Source of the DNA: Kribbella steppae
Lineage (GTDB): Bacteria; Actinomycetota; Actinomycetes; Propionibacteriales; Kribbellaceae
DNA: 64,000 nt
Direction: 5' to 3'
Assembly: GCF_004342025.1 (NCBI RefSeq)
Contig: NZ_SLWN01000006.1
Coordinates: 496,001-560,000, forward strand
The notes beneath the pieces are model-generated. The model searched no databases. It was not told the origin of the DNA and worked only from the letters and a program-made list of their open reading frames with translations. Positions 8,052 to 16,438 of this stretch are shown here, piece after piece. Position 1 is the first letter of the stretch; each line of letters begins with the position of its first letter. The position numbers were made by a program, and so were the translations under genes.

Positions 8052-8921
8052 ATGCTGGATGTCACCCGCCTGCGCGTGATCGAGGCCGTCGCCCGCCACG
8101 GGTCCGTCACCGCGGCGGCGAAGGAGCTGCACTACTCCCAGCCGTCCGTCACGCACCACCTGGCCCGGCTCGAGGCTGAGACCGGCGCGCAACTACTTCA
8201 ACGCGTCGGCCGGGGCATCCGGCTCACGCAGGCCGGGCAGCTCCTCGCCGTCCGCGCCGCCGAGATCCTCGGACGGATCGACGCCGTCGATGCCGAGCTC
8301 GCCGCCCATGTCGGCCTGACCGCCGGCCGAGTCCGCCTGGCCGGATTCTCGTCCGCCATCGGGTCCCTCATCCCAGGCGCCGTCGCCGCACTGGCCAGTA
8401 CTCATCCAGGGCTGCAGATCGGCCTGACCGACATGCACCCACCCGAGGCGCTCGAGCTTCTGCGCACCGGCAAGATCGACGTCGCGGTCGTCTTCCGGTA
8501 CGACGAGACTGAGCCCGAGCCGGCCGGCGTACGCCTGCATCACCTGCTCGACGACCCGCTCTACCTCCTGTCATCGGGCCAAGGGCAACGAATCGCCGAC
8601 CTGCGGGACGCGACCTGGATCGCGGGCTGCGACCGGTGCCGCAGTCACCTGCTGTCGCTCTGCGCCGAGGAGGGCTACGAGCCGAAGATCGGCTACATAT
8701 CCGACGACATGGTCGTGATGCAGACGCTGGTCGCCGCCGGACTGGGCGTCACGACGATGCCAGGACTGGCCCTACGCGCCCACCGGACGGACGGGATCGT
8801 CGCGAGCGAGTTGCCGGGGTCGCGCCGGCACGTCTACGCAGCGACGTACGGCGAACCACCCGACCCACCCGCCACCGCGGCCCTCCTGGCAGCCCTCGCC
8901 GACGCGGCGAAGCTCGATTGA
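8052..8921 (+). CDS. LysR-family transcriptional regulator
   Basis: LysR-type regulator of 289 residues. The N-terminal winged HTH carries AAKELHYSQPSVTHHLARLE, and a periplasmic-binding-fold effector domain fills the rest. The effector domain contains CDRCRSHLLSLC, a CxxCx7C pattern also present in the second LysR of the window, suggesting redox or metal sensing or simply subgroup ancestry. It is divergent from the cysteine-dioxygenase-like gene, which it probably controls. It is followed after 19 nt by two HAD phosphatase genes that may share its transcript. Confidence 0.88.
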   Translation: MLDVTRLRVIEAVARHGSVTAAAKELHYSQPSVTHHLARLEAETGAQLLQRVGRGIRLTQAGQLLAVRAAEILGRIDAVDAELAAHVGLTAGRVRLAGFSSAIGSLIPGAVAALASTHPGLQIGLTDMHPPEALELLRTGKIDVAVVFRYDETEPEPAGVRLHHLLDDPLYLLSSGQGQRIADLRDATWIAGCDRCRSHLLSLCAEEGYEPKIGYISDDMVVMQTLVAAGLGVTTMPGLALRAHRTDGIVASELPGSRRHVYAATYGEPPDPPATAALLAALADAAKLD

Positions 8922-8940
8922 ACCCGACGACAAGGACCGT

Positions 8941-9588
8941 GTGTTGAAAGCTGTTGCCTTCTTCGACGTCGATGGAACGCTCGTCCCCGGTATCTCGTCG
9001 GCGGTCCATCTGGCCGGCCACCTCGGGCGGGCGGACGCTGTGGCCGAAGCGGAGGCCGCGTGGGATGCGGGACTGGTTTCGGCGCGGTACGTCGAGGAAC
9101 TGGACGCGCGCGGCTGGGCCGGGACGAGCGAGACGCAGATCCGGGAATGGCTTGGGGTGCTCCCGCTCGTGGACGGCATCGCCGAGGTCGTCGAGTGGTG
9201 CGTGGATCATGACGTGATTCCCGCCTTGGCGACCCTCGCTTGGCATCCAGTGGGTGTGTATTTGTGTGAAACGTTCGGCTTTGTCGACACCTGCGGCCCC
9301 AGGCTGGAAGTGCGGGACGGGATCTACACCGGCATTCCTCTCAGCAGTTACGACTCCGAGGCGAAGCGCGATTTCGCTGTGCGCTTTGCCAAAGAGCGCG
9401 GTTTGACGCTGGACCGCTGCGTGGCCGTGGGTGACAGCCTTTCCGATCTCCCGTTGTTCGCTGAGGTCGGCCTCGCGGTTGCGTTCAACGCGACGGAGCG
9501 GGCCCGCGCCCTCGCCGATGTCGAAGTCACCGGCCGCGACCTGCGCGCCGTACTCCCGTCCCTCGAGAATTGGCTCGGTAGTCAATGA
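8941..9588 (+). CDS. HAD-IB family phosphatase
   Basis: Haloacid-dehalogenase-superfamily phosphatase of 215 residues. Motif I is FFDVDGTLVPG with the nucleophilic Asp. Motif III is a Lys in SEAKRDFAVRF. Motif IV is VGDSLSDLPLF. The spacing with an alpha-helical cap fits subfamily IB (SerB-like), though the substrate need not be phosphoserine. The start is GTG with AAGGA just upstream. Its stop overlaps the start of the next HAD gene in an ATGA, so the two are translationally coupled. Confidence 0.8.
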   Translation: MLKAVAFFDVDGTLVPGISSAVHLAGHLGRADAVAEAEAAWDAGLVSARYVEELDARGWAGTSETQIREWLGVLPLVDGIAEVVEWCVDHDVIPALATLAWHPVGVYLCETFGFVDTCGPRLEVRDGIYTGIPLSSYDSEAKRDFAVRFAKERGLTLDRCVAVGDSLSDLPLFAEVGLAVAFNATERARALADVEVTGRDLRAVLPSLENWLGSQ

Positions 9589-10292
9589 GTTCAGCGTTGC
9601 CTGACACGACGCTTCAAGCCGTCCTCTTCGACCTGGACGGAACCCTCGTAGACCAGCAGTCCGCTGCGGCCGCCGCAGTTGTCGAGTGGGCCGCCGAGCA
9701 CGGCATCACCGACTCAGCCGTGGCCGACAGGTGGGCCGAACTGTCGGAGCAGCACTACATGCGCTACCAGCGCCGCGAGCTGACCTTCCCGGAGCAGCGA
9801 CGCCAGCGCGTGCGGGCCTTCCTCGACGTCACGGTCAGCGATGACAAGGCCGACGAGCTGTTCCTGGGTTACCTGCGTCGCTACGAAGCCGGCTGGACAC
9901 TGTTCGAGGATGCCGTGCCGGCACTGCGGCAGGTCCGAGCAGCGGGGTTGGCCGCTGTGGTGTTCACCAACGGCAACGAGGATCACCAGCGTTACAAGAT
10001 CGATCGGCTCGGGCTCGCGGACGAGGTCGACGTACTGATCTCGTCCGAGACGTTGCCGGCCGGCAAACCAGATCCGCGCGCGTTCCTCCAGACAGTCGAC
10101 CGGCTCGGGCTTACGCCGTCCGACGTACTGATGGTTGGCGACTCACTCGAGAAGGACGTTCGCGGCGCCTTGGCTGTCGGGATCGACGCCGTTCTGGTCG
10201 ATCGGTACGACGCGCATGCTGAAGCCGGGGTCCGTCGGATCCGATCCCTTCATGAGCTCTCGGTGGTGTCTTCGCCGGTCAGTGGGTCGTAG
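9585..10292 (+). CDS. HAD-superfamily hydrolase (phosphoglycolate-phosphatase-like)
   Basis: HAD hydrolase of 235 residues. It has motif I LFDLDGTLVDQ, motif II VFTNGN, motif III Lys in LPAGKPDPRAF, and motif IV VGDSLEKDVRGA. The helical cap between motifs I and II places it in subfamily IA, like phosphoglycolate phosphatases and nucleotidases. It is coupled to the preceding HAD gene by a 4-nt overlap. Its 3' end overlaps the convergent metallophosphoesterase gene by 43 nt. The substrate is not predictable. Confidence 0.8.
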   Translation: MSSALPDTTLQAVLFDLDGTLVDQQSAAAAAVVEWAAEHGITDSAVADRWAELSEQHYMRYQRRELTFPEQRRQRVRAFLDVTVSDDKADELFLGYLRRYEAGWTLFEDAVPALRQVRAAGLAAVVFTNGNEDHQRYKIDRLGLADEVDVLISSETLPAGKPDPRAFLQTVDRLGLTPSDVLMVGDSLEKDVRGALAVGIDAVLVDRYDAHAEAGVRRIRSLHELSVVSSPVSGS

Positions 10293-11119
10293 ACGTAGAC
10301 CTCTGAGCCGGCGCGCGGGTCGCGGGCGTGGAGGATGTGGAACATCGGCGAGGAGGGGCCGCCCAGGTCGATGACGGTTGCTCCGGCGCCTAGCACGCCG
10401 CGGGCGAGAGCGCTCGGTGCGGTGAGGTCGATGCGAGTGACAACACCTGGAGTAACCCACACCGGCTTCTCCCCCACCATGCCGGACAGCTGGTGATGCA
10501 GATGGCCGCAGAGGACGGCATGTACGTCGGTCCCCGCGAGCGCATCACCCAGCGCCGCAGGTTCTTGCAGTACGACGGACTTCATGTACAGGATGGCGTC
10601 CACGGAGATCGGCGGATGGTGCAGTACGACGATGGATCCGTCCGGCGCCGGTGTAGCCAACTCGGCGGCCAGCCAGTCCAACTGTTCGCGGCCCAGCACT
10701 CCGTGGGTCTCGCCGGGGACCAGGCTGTCGAGGGTGATCACGCGCAGCCCGTTGATCTCGCTCACCGCTGCGATCACGCCGTCGACCTGTGCACGCCGCC
10801 CGATCGGTGAGCCGTCCGGGCCGAGGTGGCCCCAGCTGAGCGCGGCCTCGAAGCCCTCTCGGCGGTCGTGGTTTCCGGTGCTGTAGATGTGCGGGATCCC
10901 TCGCTCCGCAGCAAACGAGCCGACGGCCGAGCGAACAGCGAGGCAGCCCTCCTTGGAGCCGTCGTCGGCGATGTCGCCGCTGACCACGACGAGGTCCAAC
11001 GCCGGCACATGGCGTACGTCGTACAGCAGTTGTTGCAACGCGGCGAGACCGTCGACGCTGTCCTCGTCCGGGCCGGTGCGGCTGACATGGGTGTCGGACA
11101 GCTGCAGAACACGATGCAC
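10250..11119 (-). CDS. calcineurin-like metallophosphoesterase (CpdA-type)
   Basis: Binuclear metallophosphoesterase of 289 residues, similar to class III cyclic-nucleotide phosphodiesterases. All five metal motifs are visible in order: QLSDTHV, VSGDIADDG, STGNHDRREG, VLHHPPIS and CGHLHHQLSG. The start is GTG with GAGGAG at good spacing. Cyclic AMP hydrolysis is the activity assigned to CpdA relatives, but many hydrolyse other phosphodiesters. The protein lacks a signal peptide, so it is cytosolic. It converges on and overlaps the HAD gene. Confidence 0.8.
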   Translation of the reverse strand: MHRVLQLSDTHVSRTGPDEDSVDGLAALQQLLYDVRHVPALDLVVVSGDIADDGSKEGCLAVRSAVGSFAAERGIPHIYSTGNHDRREGFEAALSWGHLGPDGSPIGRRAQVDGVIAAVSEINGLRVITLDSLVPGETHGVLGREQLDWLAAELATPAPDGSIVVLHHPPISVDAILYMKSVVLQEPAALGDALAGTDVHAVLCGHLHHQLSGMVGEKPVWVTPGVVTRIDLTAPSALARGVLGAGATVIDLGGPSSPMFHILHARDPRAGSEVYVYDPLTGEDTTESS

Positions 11120-11436
11120 GACAGGCTCCTCGACTTCGTTGCCTCGGGCACCCAGGCGGTCGATGCCCTGCTGTCACTCCCCGGTGGTTCGCGCCCACCC
11201 TCGCCAGTCGTGTCCGGCCAGCCTACCGGTGCCCCGGCCGGACGGGGCCGGCGTACCGGAGTTGGCGAGCCAATTGTTGAGGAGCTTCACGTTGTTCGTC
11301 ACCTTCGTAGGTCGAAGCGGTTCGATGGATCGTTCGAATCCCGTTTCGTCGTGTTTCCGAAGAGACCGGCCGCCGATGTCACAGCCTCGAGCCGGGACGT
11401 GTCTACACCGCGACGGCAGATACGAAAGGAACGAAC
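11120..11436. other. 317-bp intergenic region
   Basis: This region lies between divergent genes. It contains TCGAA-GCGG-TTCGA (11312-11325), a short perfect dyad followed by GTTCGAATCCC, and a GC-rich imperfect hairpin at 11226-11259. No open frame with a plausible start or domain was seen. The last 15 nt carry AAAGGA, the ribosome-binding site of the epimerase gene. Confidence 0.35.
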
Positions 11437-12363
11437 ATGAAGGTCTTCGTGACAGGAGCGACCGGAGTACTGGGCCGGCACCTGGTCCCCGGGCTGGTCG
11501 CGGCGGGTCACCAGGTCACGGCCACCACCAGGTCCCCCGGCAAGGTCGCGCAGTTGCGTGCGGCCGGTGCAGAGCCGGTCGTCGTCGACGGGCTGGATCG
11601 CGAGGGAGTGATCGCTGCGGTCTGCGCCGCCGAGCCCGAAGTGATCGTGCACCAGATGACCGCGCTGGCCGAGATGAAAAGCCTCCGCAAGATGGACAAG
11701 GTGTTCGCAGCCACCAACGCGCTCCGGACCCGCGGCACGGACAACCTCCTGGCGGCCGCCGAGCGGGCCGGCACCCGCCGGGTCGTTGCCCAAGGCCACA
11801 ACTTCGTCTACGAGCAGTCCGGCGGCCCGGTGAAGACCGAGACCGATCCGCTCATCTCGAAGCCCGTCTCGTCCGGCGTGCAGACGATGGCGGCGATGAA
11901 GTACGTCGACCAGACCGTTCCGCTCAAGGCACCCGAGGGAATCGTGCTGCGGTACGGCACCTTCTACGGGCCGGGCGCCTCGGATCCGATGGTGGAGATG
12001 GTCCGGAAGCGGCAGATGCCGATCGTGGCTGGTGGCACCGGAGTCTGGTCCTTCATCGAGACCACCGACGCGGCAGCAGCCACGCTCGCAGCGGTCGAGC
12101 GCGGTGCGCCCGGCGTCTACAACGTGGTGGACAATGACCCGGCACCGGTCGCTGAGTGGCTGCCGTACCTCGCCGAGATCGCGGGCGCGAAGCCCCCGCT
12201 GCATATGCCCGCCTGGCTCGGCAAACTGCTGGCCGGTGAATTCGTCCTCGCCCAGATGACCACCGCCCGTGGCGCCTCGAACGAGAAGGCACGCACGAAG
12301 CTCGAGTGGGAACCGAGGTACCCGAGCTGGCGCGACGGCTTCCCCGCCTGGGTCAACGGCTGA
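11437..12363 (+). CDS. NAD-dependent epimerase/dehydratase family protein
   Basis: Extended short-chain dehydrogenase/reductase of 308 residues. The Rossmann motif MKVFVTGATGVLGRHL is at the N terminus. The usual YxxxK is not intact: the corresponding region reads AAMKYVDQTV, so catalysis may be altered or the protein may act as an atypical reductase. FIETTDAAAATLAAVERG and VYNVVDNDPAPVAEWLPYLA match family regions that close the substrate site. AAAGGA lies 8 nt before the ATG. It stands alone, with the isochorismatase gene convergent 12 nt away. Confidence 0.75.
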   Translation: MKVFVTGATGVLGRHLVPGLVAAGHQVTATTRSPGKVAQLRAAGAEPVVVDGLDREGVIAAVCAAEPEVIVHQMTALAEMKSLRKMDKVFAATNALRTRGTDNLLAAAERAGTRRVVAQGHNFVYEQSGGPVKTETDPLISKPVSSGVQTMAAMKYVDQTVPLKAPEGIVLRYGTFYGPGASDPMVEMVRKRQMPIVAGGTGVWSFIETTDAAAATLAAVERGAPGVYNVVDNDPAPVAEWLPYLAEIAGAKPPLHMPAWLGKLLAGEFVLAQMTTARGASNEKARTKLEWEPRYPSWRDGFPAWVNG

Positions 12364-12375
12364 CGGAGCCCGAGG

Positions 12376-12933
12376 CTAGCCTTCCTTGAAGGTGACCTCT
12401 GCGGTCTTCTCCACCGCGGCAGTGCGGCCGGGGGCTCGGTGGGACTCCCAGTACATGTTGGTGTGGGAGATCACCTTGTCCGGCGGCGGGGCGCCGTACT
12501 CGGTGAGGTCTTCGGTGGTATGGGCGTCGCCGACGAGTGTCACGTCGTACCCGCGGACGAAAGCGCCGTGGATCGTCGAGCGGATGCACTCGTCGGTCTG
12601 CGCCCCGCTGACGAAGATCCGGCCGATCCCGGCTGTCGCCAACACGTCCTCGAGGTCGGTCTCCTCGAAGGAGTCGGCGAACGTCTTGTGGACGAGCGGC
12701 TCCGACTCGTCCCGCTTCAGCTCGGGGACGAGTTGCCAGTTGTCGCTGTCCTTCGGCAGGTGCTCGCTGTTGTGCTGCACCCAGACGACCGGTACTCCAC
12801 CGGCGCGTGCCTTGCCGACCAGGGTGCTGATGTTCGCCACCACCTGGTCCCGCTCGTACCCCTCCGACACGACGCCCTGCTGGACGTCGATCACCACGAG
12901 TGCCGTGTTCGGCCGATCTGACAACGTGGACAT
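12376..12933 (-). CDS. isochorismatase-family cysteine hydrolase
   Basis: Cysteine hydrolase of 185 residues in the isochorismatase/nicotinamidase superfamily. The catalytic triad can be traced: Asp in ALVVIDVQQG, Lys in LVHKTFADSF, and Cys in GAQTDECIRST, with the preceding cis-peptide region FVSGAQ. The start was set at the ATG 6 nt after GGGAGGG rather than at an upstream in-frame ATG. The family cleaves amides or ethers of small molecules, and the substrate here is unknown. It is flanked by a convergent epimerase and a same-strand DUF1905/WYL pair. Confidence 0.85.
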   Translation of the reverse strand: MSTLSDRPNTALVVIDVQQGVVSEGYERDQVVANISTLVGKARAGGVPVVWVQHNSEHLPKDSDNWQLVPELKRDESEPLVHKTFADSFEETDLEDVLATAGIGRIFVSGAQTDECIRSTIHGAFVRGYDVTLVGDAHTTEDLTEYGAPPPDKVISHTNMYWESHRAPGRTAAVEKTAEVTFKEG

Positions 12934-12999
12934 CTCGTTCCCTCCCTCTGCCGGGGTTGCAGGACGGACACTAGATGCACCCACCGACAGTTTTCTCCA

Positions 13000-13308
13000 T
13001 CAGGAGACTTTCCAGCTCCGAAGTCGCAGTCGCACGGTCGGTACGTCGCCGTCGTCGAGCTCCTCTGCCCGCCGCACCGCCGCCTTCACCGGCAGGATGT
13101 ACCGCCCGTCCTTGGGGAACATCGAGGTGTCCCAGACGCTGTCCCCGATCTCGGCCTGGACCGGGATCATCCCCCAGCCGTAGGTGACGAAGTTCGCCTC
13201 GGCCTCGAAGTACGTGCTCTCGTCCTCCGGCACGGTGATGAAGTACCACGGCGCCGGCCCGCGCCAGAACCAGATCTCCCCGGCGAACTCGATCTCAGTC
13301 ACAGGCAC
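13000..13308 (-). CDS. DUF1905 domain protein
   Basis: Small protein of 102 residues made almost wholly of a DUF1905 domain (FAGEIWFWRGPAPWYFITVP, then WGMIPVQAEIGDSVWDTSMFP and YILPVKAAVRRAEEL). The function of the family is unknown; it is a beta-rich cytosolic fold often found near regulators. The start is GTG with GGAGG 5 nt upstream. Its start overlaps the end of the WYL regulator by 14 nt, so it is probably co-translated and belongs to the same regulatory unit. Confidence 0.8.
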   Translation of the reverse strand: MPVTEIEFAGEIWFWRGPAPWYFITVPEDESTYFEAEANFVTYGWGMIPVQAEIGDSVWDTSMFPKDGRYILPVKAAVRRAEELDDGDVPTVRLRLRSWKVS

Positions 13309-14248
13309 TTGCCTCCAGCAACCGTCGGCCGAGTGCGCGGCCGGCTTCCTGTACTTCGGGGGCGCCGAGGATCCGGTACGGCGCCTTGATCGCGGTGAGC
13401 TGGGCGGCGTACCAGTCCGGCTCGTCGGTGCTGGCGACGAGGCGGGTGTGGTTGGTGTCGATCTCCTCCAGCCGGCCCATGCTCCGTGGGATCCAGCAGG
13501 CCGAGTCGGCGACCGATGCGTCGATCACGACCTCGATCTTGTACTTCCAGCCCAGCGCCAGGTGCTCCTCGAGCGCCGCCAGCGGGTCCAGATCGTCAGG
13601 CGGCGTGAAGGTCGCGTCAAGAGAAGGGTCGACCCGTTTGATCTTGTCGACGCGCAGCACCCGCTTGGCCGACTTGGAATGCGACCAGCACAGGAGGTAC
13701 CACCGACCCCGGCGTACGACGACCGCCCACGGATCGACGTCCATGGTCCAGCCCTCACCCGGGCAGCGTTCGTAGTCCAGCAGCACGCGGCGCTGGGCGG
13801 TGCTGTGGGAGACCAGTTGAGCCGTGATCTCGGGATCGGGAGTACGAGCACCCGGATCGGGTCCGCGCGCACTCACTCGTCGTACGGCGTCTGTCGCACG
13901 GGCGATCGATTCCGGCAGCACGCGGATGATCTTGCCGAGGGCATCGTCGACCGGATCGTCCGCACCACGCGGCCCCTCGAGGATCGCCATCACCAGACCG
14001 AGTGCTTCCGTGGTGCTGAACATCAACGGTGGCAGCCGCAATCCACGGCCGACCCGGTAGCCGCCGTACGGGCCGCGGACCGACTCGATCGGTATGTCGG
14101 CCTCGCGCAGGATCGCGACGTACCGTCGGGCCGCCCGCTCGGAGACCCCGAGCTTCTCCCCCAGTTGCTCGGCCGTGATGCCCGGGCTGTTCTGGATCAG
14201 CTCGAGCACCATCAACGTCCGGGCCGTCGGACTCACGTCGTACGCCAT
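13295..14248 (-). CDS. WYL-domain transcriptional regulator
   Basis: Helix-turn-helix regulator of 317 residues. The N-terminal winged HTH reads ITAEQLGEKLGVSERAARRY with the DeoR/HTH_11-like wing VRGPYGGYRVG. A central WYL domain is seen at RRGRWYLLCWSHSKSAKRVLRVDKI, followed by a C-terminal WCX-type extension. WYL domains sense nucleic-acid or nucleotide ligands in characterised members. It is the first gene of a pair with DUF1905. The divergent DinB-like gene starts 46 nt away, so the regulator may control both sides. Confidence 0.85.
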   Translation of the reverse strand: MAYDVSPTARTLMVLELIQNSPGITAEQLGEKLGVSERAARRYVAILREADIPIESVRGPYGGYRVGRGLRLPPLMFSTTEALGLVMAILEGPRGADDPVDDALGKIIRVLPESIARATDAVRRVSARGPDPGARTPDPEITAQLVSHSTAQRRVLLDYERCPGEGWTMDVDPWAVVVRRGRWYLLCWSHSKSAKRVLRVDKIKRVDPSLDATFTPPDDLDPLAALEEHLALGWKYKIEVVIDASVADSACWIPRSMGRLEEIDTNHTRLVASTDEPDWYAAQLTAIKAPYRILGAPEVQEAGRALGRRLLEASACD

Positions 14249-14294
14249 AACTCACCATTCCGGAAGTGAATCGTCCGGAACCGACACTAACCTG

Positions 14295-14840
14295 ATGCCC
14301 ATGGACACGGAACTACAAGAGCCCCCCTTTGCCGGTAGCGAGGTCGACACGCTCGTGGGCGCGCTCGAGCGCAATCGCCGGACCTTCGCGTGGAAGTGCG
14401 GCGGCCTTGACGCGGACGGCCTCGCCGCCAAGCATCCGCCGTCGACGGTGACGTTGGGTGGGCTGCTCAAGCACCTCGCGCTGGTCGAGGACGAATACTT
14501 CACCGGCCGGCTGCACGACCGGGAGCTCCCTGCGCCGTGGGACGCCGTCGACTGGAACGCGGACCCCGACTGGGAATGGAGCTCAGCAGCCGACGACTCC
14601 CCCGAGGAACTGATGGCGCTGTGGCAGGCCTCTGTCGAGCGCTCACGCAAGGCGGTCGCAGAGGCGCTGGCGACCGGCGGCATCGACCAACTCGCGAAGC
14701 GTTCGCGCAACGGCCGGTCGGCGAGTCTGCGGTACATCCTCGTCGACCTGATCGAGGAGTACGCCCGGCACACCGGCCACGCCGACCTGATCCGCGAGTC
14801 CATCGACGGCCTCGTCGGCGAGGGCGCACCACCAAGCTGA
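14295..14840 (+). CDS. DinB/DUF664-family protein
   Basis: Four-helix-bundle protein of the DinB/DUF664 superfamily, ~181 residues. Metal-binding histidines typical of the fold appear in LLKHLALVEDEY and EYARHTGHADLIRE. The superfamily includes mycothiol- and bacillithiol-dependent S-transferases, so mycothiol use is possible in an actinobacterium, but this is inference. Two in-frame ATGs (14295 and 14301) are equally possible, and no clear Shine-Dalgarno is present. It is divergent from the WYL regulator gene. Confidence 0.75.
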   Translation: MPMDTELQEPPFAGSEVDTLVGALERNRRTFAWKCGGLDADGLAAKHPPSTVTLGGLLKHLALVEDEYFTGRLHDRELPAPWDAVDWNADPDWEWSSAADDSPEELMALWQASVERSRKAVAEALATGGIDQLAKRSRNGRSASLRYILVDLIEEYARHTGHADLIRESIDGLVGEGAPPS

Positions 14841-14856
14841 TCACCAGCAAGGGCGG

Positions 14857-14946
14857 CTAGGCCCGGCTGGTCGGCCAGTCGTCGTCGGCCAGGTAGGAGA
14901 ACACGCGTACGACATCAGATTGCGTGGTCGGATAAGTGCTCAGCGG
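14857..14946 (-). pseudogene. possible 3' remnant of a minus-strand gene
   Basis: Just before the second WYL gene, about 25 codons read STYPTTQSDVVRVFSYLADD then DWPTSRA and a TAG. The residue mix looks like real protein rather than shadow, but no start or upstream domain exists because the frame runs into the WYL gene. It may be the tail of a deleted gene. I could not identify the parent family, and chance is not excluded. Confidence 0.25.
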
Positions 14947-14975
14947 GTGAGCGGTTTGTCTGCGAGCATGGTCGG

Positions 14976-15923
14976 GTGCGCGCGGATCGATTGGTGGCGG
15001 TGTTGCTGCTGTTGCAGTCGCGCGGCCGGGTGACCGCGGCCGACGTGGCGGCCGAGCTGGAGATCTCGGTGGCGACGGCACGGCGCGATCTCGAGGCGTT
15101 GTCGACGGCCGGCATCCCTGTCTATCCACAGCCGGGGCGCAACGGCGGTTGGCAGCTGATCGGTGGTGCGCGGACCGATCTCACTGGGCTCAGCGCTCCG
15201 GAGGCGCAGGCGCTGTTCCTGCTGGTCGGCCCGGCGGCGTTGATCGCGCCGGACGCGAAGGCCGCATTGCGGAAGCTGGTGCGCGCACTCCCCCAGACGT
15301 TCCGCGAGCACGCGGAGGCGGCGGCCGAGGCGGTCGTGATCGACCCGGCCCGCTGGGGGGAACACACCAAGGAGCGTCCGGAGCTGGTGCGTCGGTTGCA
15401 GGATGCCGTCGTACGACGTCTGAAGGTCCGATTGGTCTACGCGGGACGCGGGCGGGAGCGGTCGGAGCGGTTGGTCGATCCGCTCGGGCTCGTGGACAAG
15501 GACGACATCTGGTATCTGATCGCGTGGACCCCGAAAGGGCAGCGCACGTTCCGGGTCGAGCGGGTGGTGTCGGCCGAGCTGACCGACGAGGCGTTCGAGC
15601 GGCCGGCCGACTTCGACCTGTCCGCGGCGTGGAACGAGATCGTCGAACAGATGGAGGTACGGCGCTCCGGCCTGACCGCGACCGTGTTGATGGACGAACG
15701 GCACCTGTGGGTGATGCAGGACCGGCTCGGCCGGCACTGCGAGGTCGACGGGATGGAGGGCGACCGGGTGCGGATCAAGGTGACGGCGCCGACACCGTTG
15801 ATGATCGCGCAGCACCTCGCGGGGTGGGGTGGGTCGATCGAGGTGATCGATCCGCCGTCGGTGCAGGCCGAGCTGGCCCGCCTCGGGCGTGAGCTGGCGG
15901 CTCGTTACAGCGGGATCGTGTAG
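14976..15923 (+). CDS. YafY-type WYL-domain transcriptional regulator
   Basis: Second WYL regulator, 315 residues. The N-terminal HTH is VTAADVAAELEISVATARRD with wing PQPGRNGGWQLIG. The WYL core is DDIWYLIAWTPKGQRTFRVERV, and the C-terminal WCX region ends LARLGRELAARYSGIV. The start is GTG. It is not a close duplicate of the WYL gene at 13295. The 3' end overlaps the convergent acetyltransferase gene by 19 nt. Its target is unknown, but the remnant and the DinB-like gene upstream are the nearest candidates. Confidence 0.85.
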   Translation: MRADRLVAVLLLLQSRGRVTAADVAAELEISVATARRDLEALSTAGIPVYPQPGRNGGWQLIGGARTDLTGLSAPEAQALFLLVGPAALIAPDAKAALRKLVRALPQTFREHAEAAAEAVVIDPARWGEHTKERPELVRRLQDAVVRRLKVRLVYAGRGRERSERLVDPLGLVDKDDIWYLIAWTPKGQRTFRVERVVSAELTDEAFERPADFDLSAAWNEIVEQMEVRRSGLTATVLMDERHLWVMQDRLGRHCEVDGMEGDRVRIKVTAPTPLMIAQHLAGWGGSIEVIDPPSVQAELARLGRELAARYSGIV

Positions 15924-16339
15924 AGGATGAAGCCGCGGTTCTCGGCGACCTGGTCGTAGAGGCGCCGGGCGGTCTCGTTGGACTCGTGCGTGGACCAGTA
16001 GACGCGGCCGCAACCGCGCTCCTTCGCCCAGTCGGTGACGGCGGCGATCAACGCTCGGGCAGCGCCCTGGCCGCGGGCTTCGGGAGCGGTGAAGAGATCT
16101 TGCAGGTAGCAGGAGTCGGGTGCCGTCGTACTGGCGTGGGTGAGGAAGTGCGCAATGCCCACCAGTTGGCCGTCGAGGCGGGCGCCGAGGGCGTGGATCT
16201 CGTGGCCCTGCTCGAATCTGGTCCAGGCCTGATCGTAGAACTCGGCCGGCATCGTCCGGCCGTAGAACTCGTTGTACCCGGCAAACAGTTGCTGCCAGGT
16301 GTCGCGATCCGACGGTTCCAGCGGGCCGATGGTGAGCAT
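15905..16339 (-). CDS. GNAT-family N-acetyltransferase
   Basis: Acetyl-CoA-dependent N-acetyltransferase of 144 residues. The fold is seen from LTIGPLEPSDRDTWQQLF through the central strand YLQDLFTAPEARGQGAARAL, which holds the RGQGAA pyrophosphate loop, to ARRLYDQVAENRGFILYTI. The substrate is unknown. A GTG three codons upstream is an alternative start; neither start has a clear Shine-Dalgarno. It is divergent from the LppU-like membrane-protein gene and convergent with the WYL gene. Confidence 0.82.
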   Translation of the reverse strand: MLTIGPLEPSDRDTWQQLFAGYNEFYGRTMPAEFYDQAWTRFEQGHEIHALGARLDGQLVGIAHFLTHASTTAPDSCYLQDLFTAPEARGQGAARALIAAVTDWAKERGCGRVYWSTHESNETARRLYDQVAENRGFILYTIPL

Positions 16340-16438
16340 GGGCAGCACGGTTTCACACCGGGAGGGCCGAATGGACCACTGGGGTGAGTAAGGTGCGGTG
16401 GTTCGTTTTGTTCCGTCAACGTCTTTCAGGAAGCGTCC

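Noticed and set aside
11321..11343. GGTTCGATGG and GTTCGAATCCC resemble the T-arm (B box) of a tRNA, possibly an attachment-site remnant.
   Set aside because: The five bases on each side do not pair as a T-stem, no acceptor stem, anticodon or D-arm is found upstream, and no integrase gene is near.
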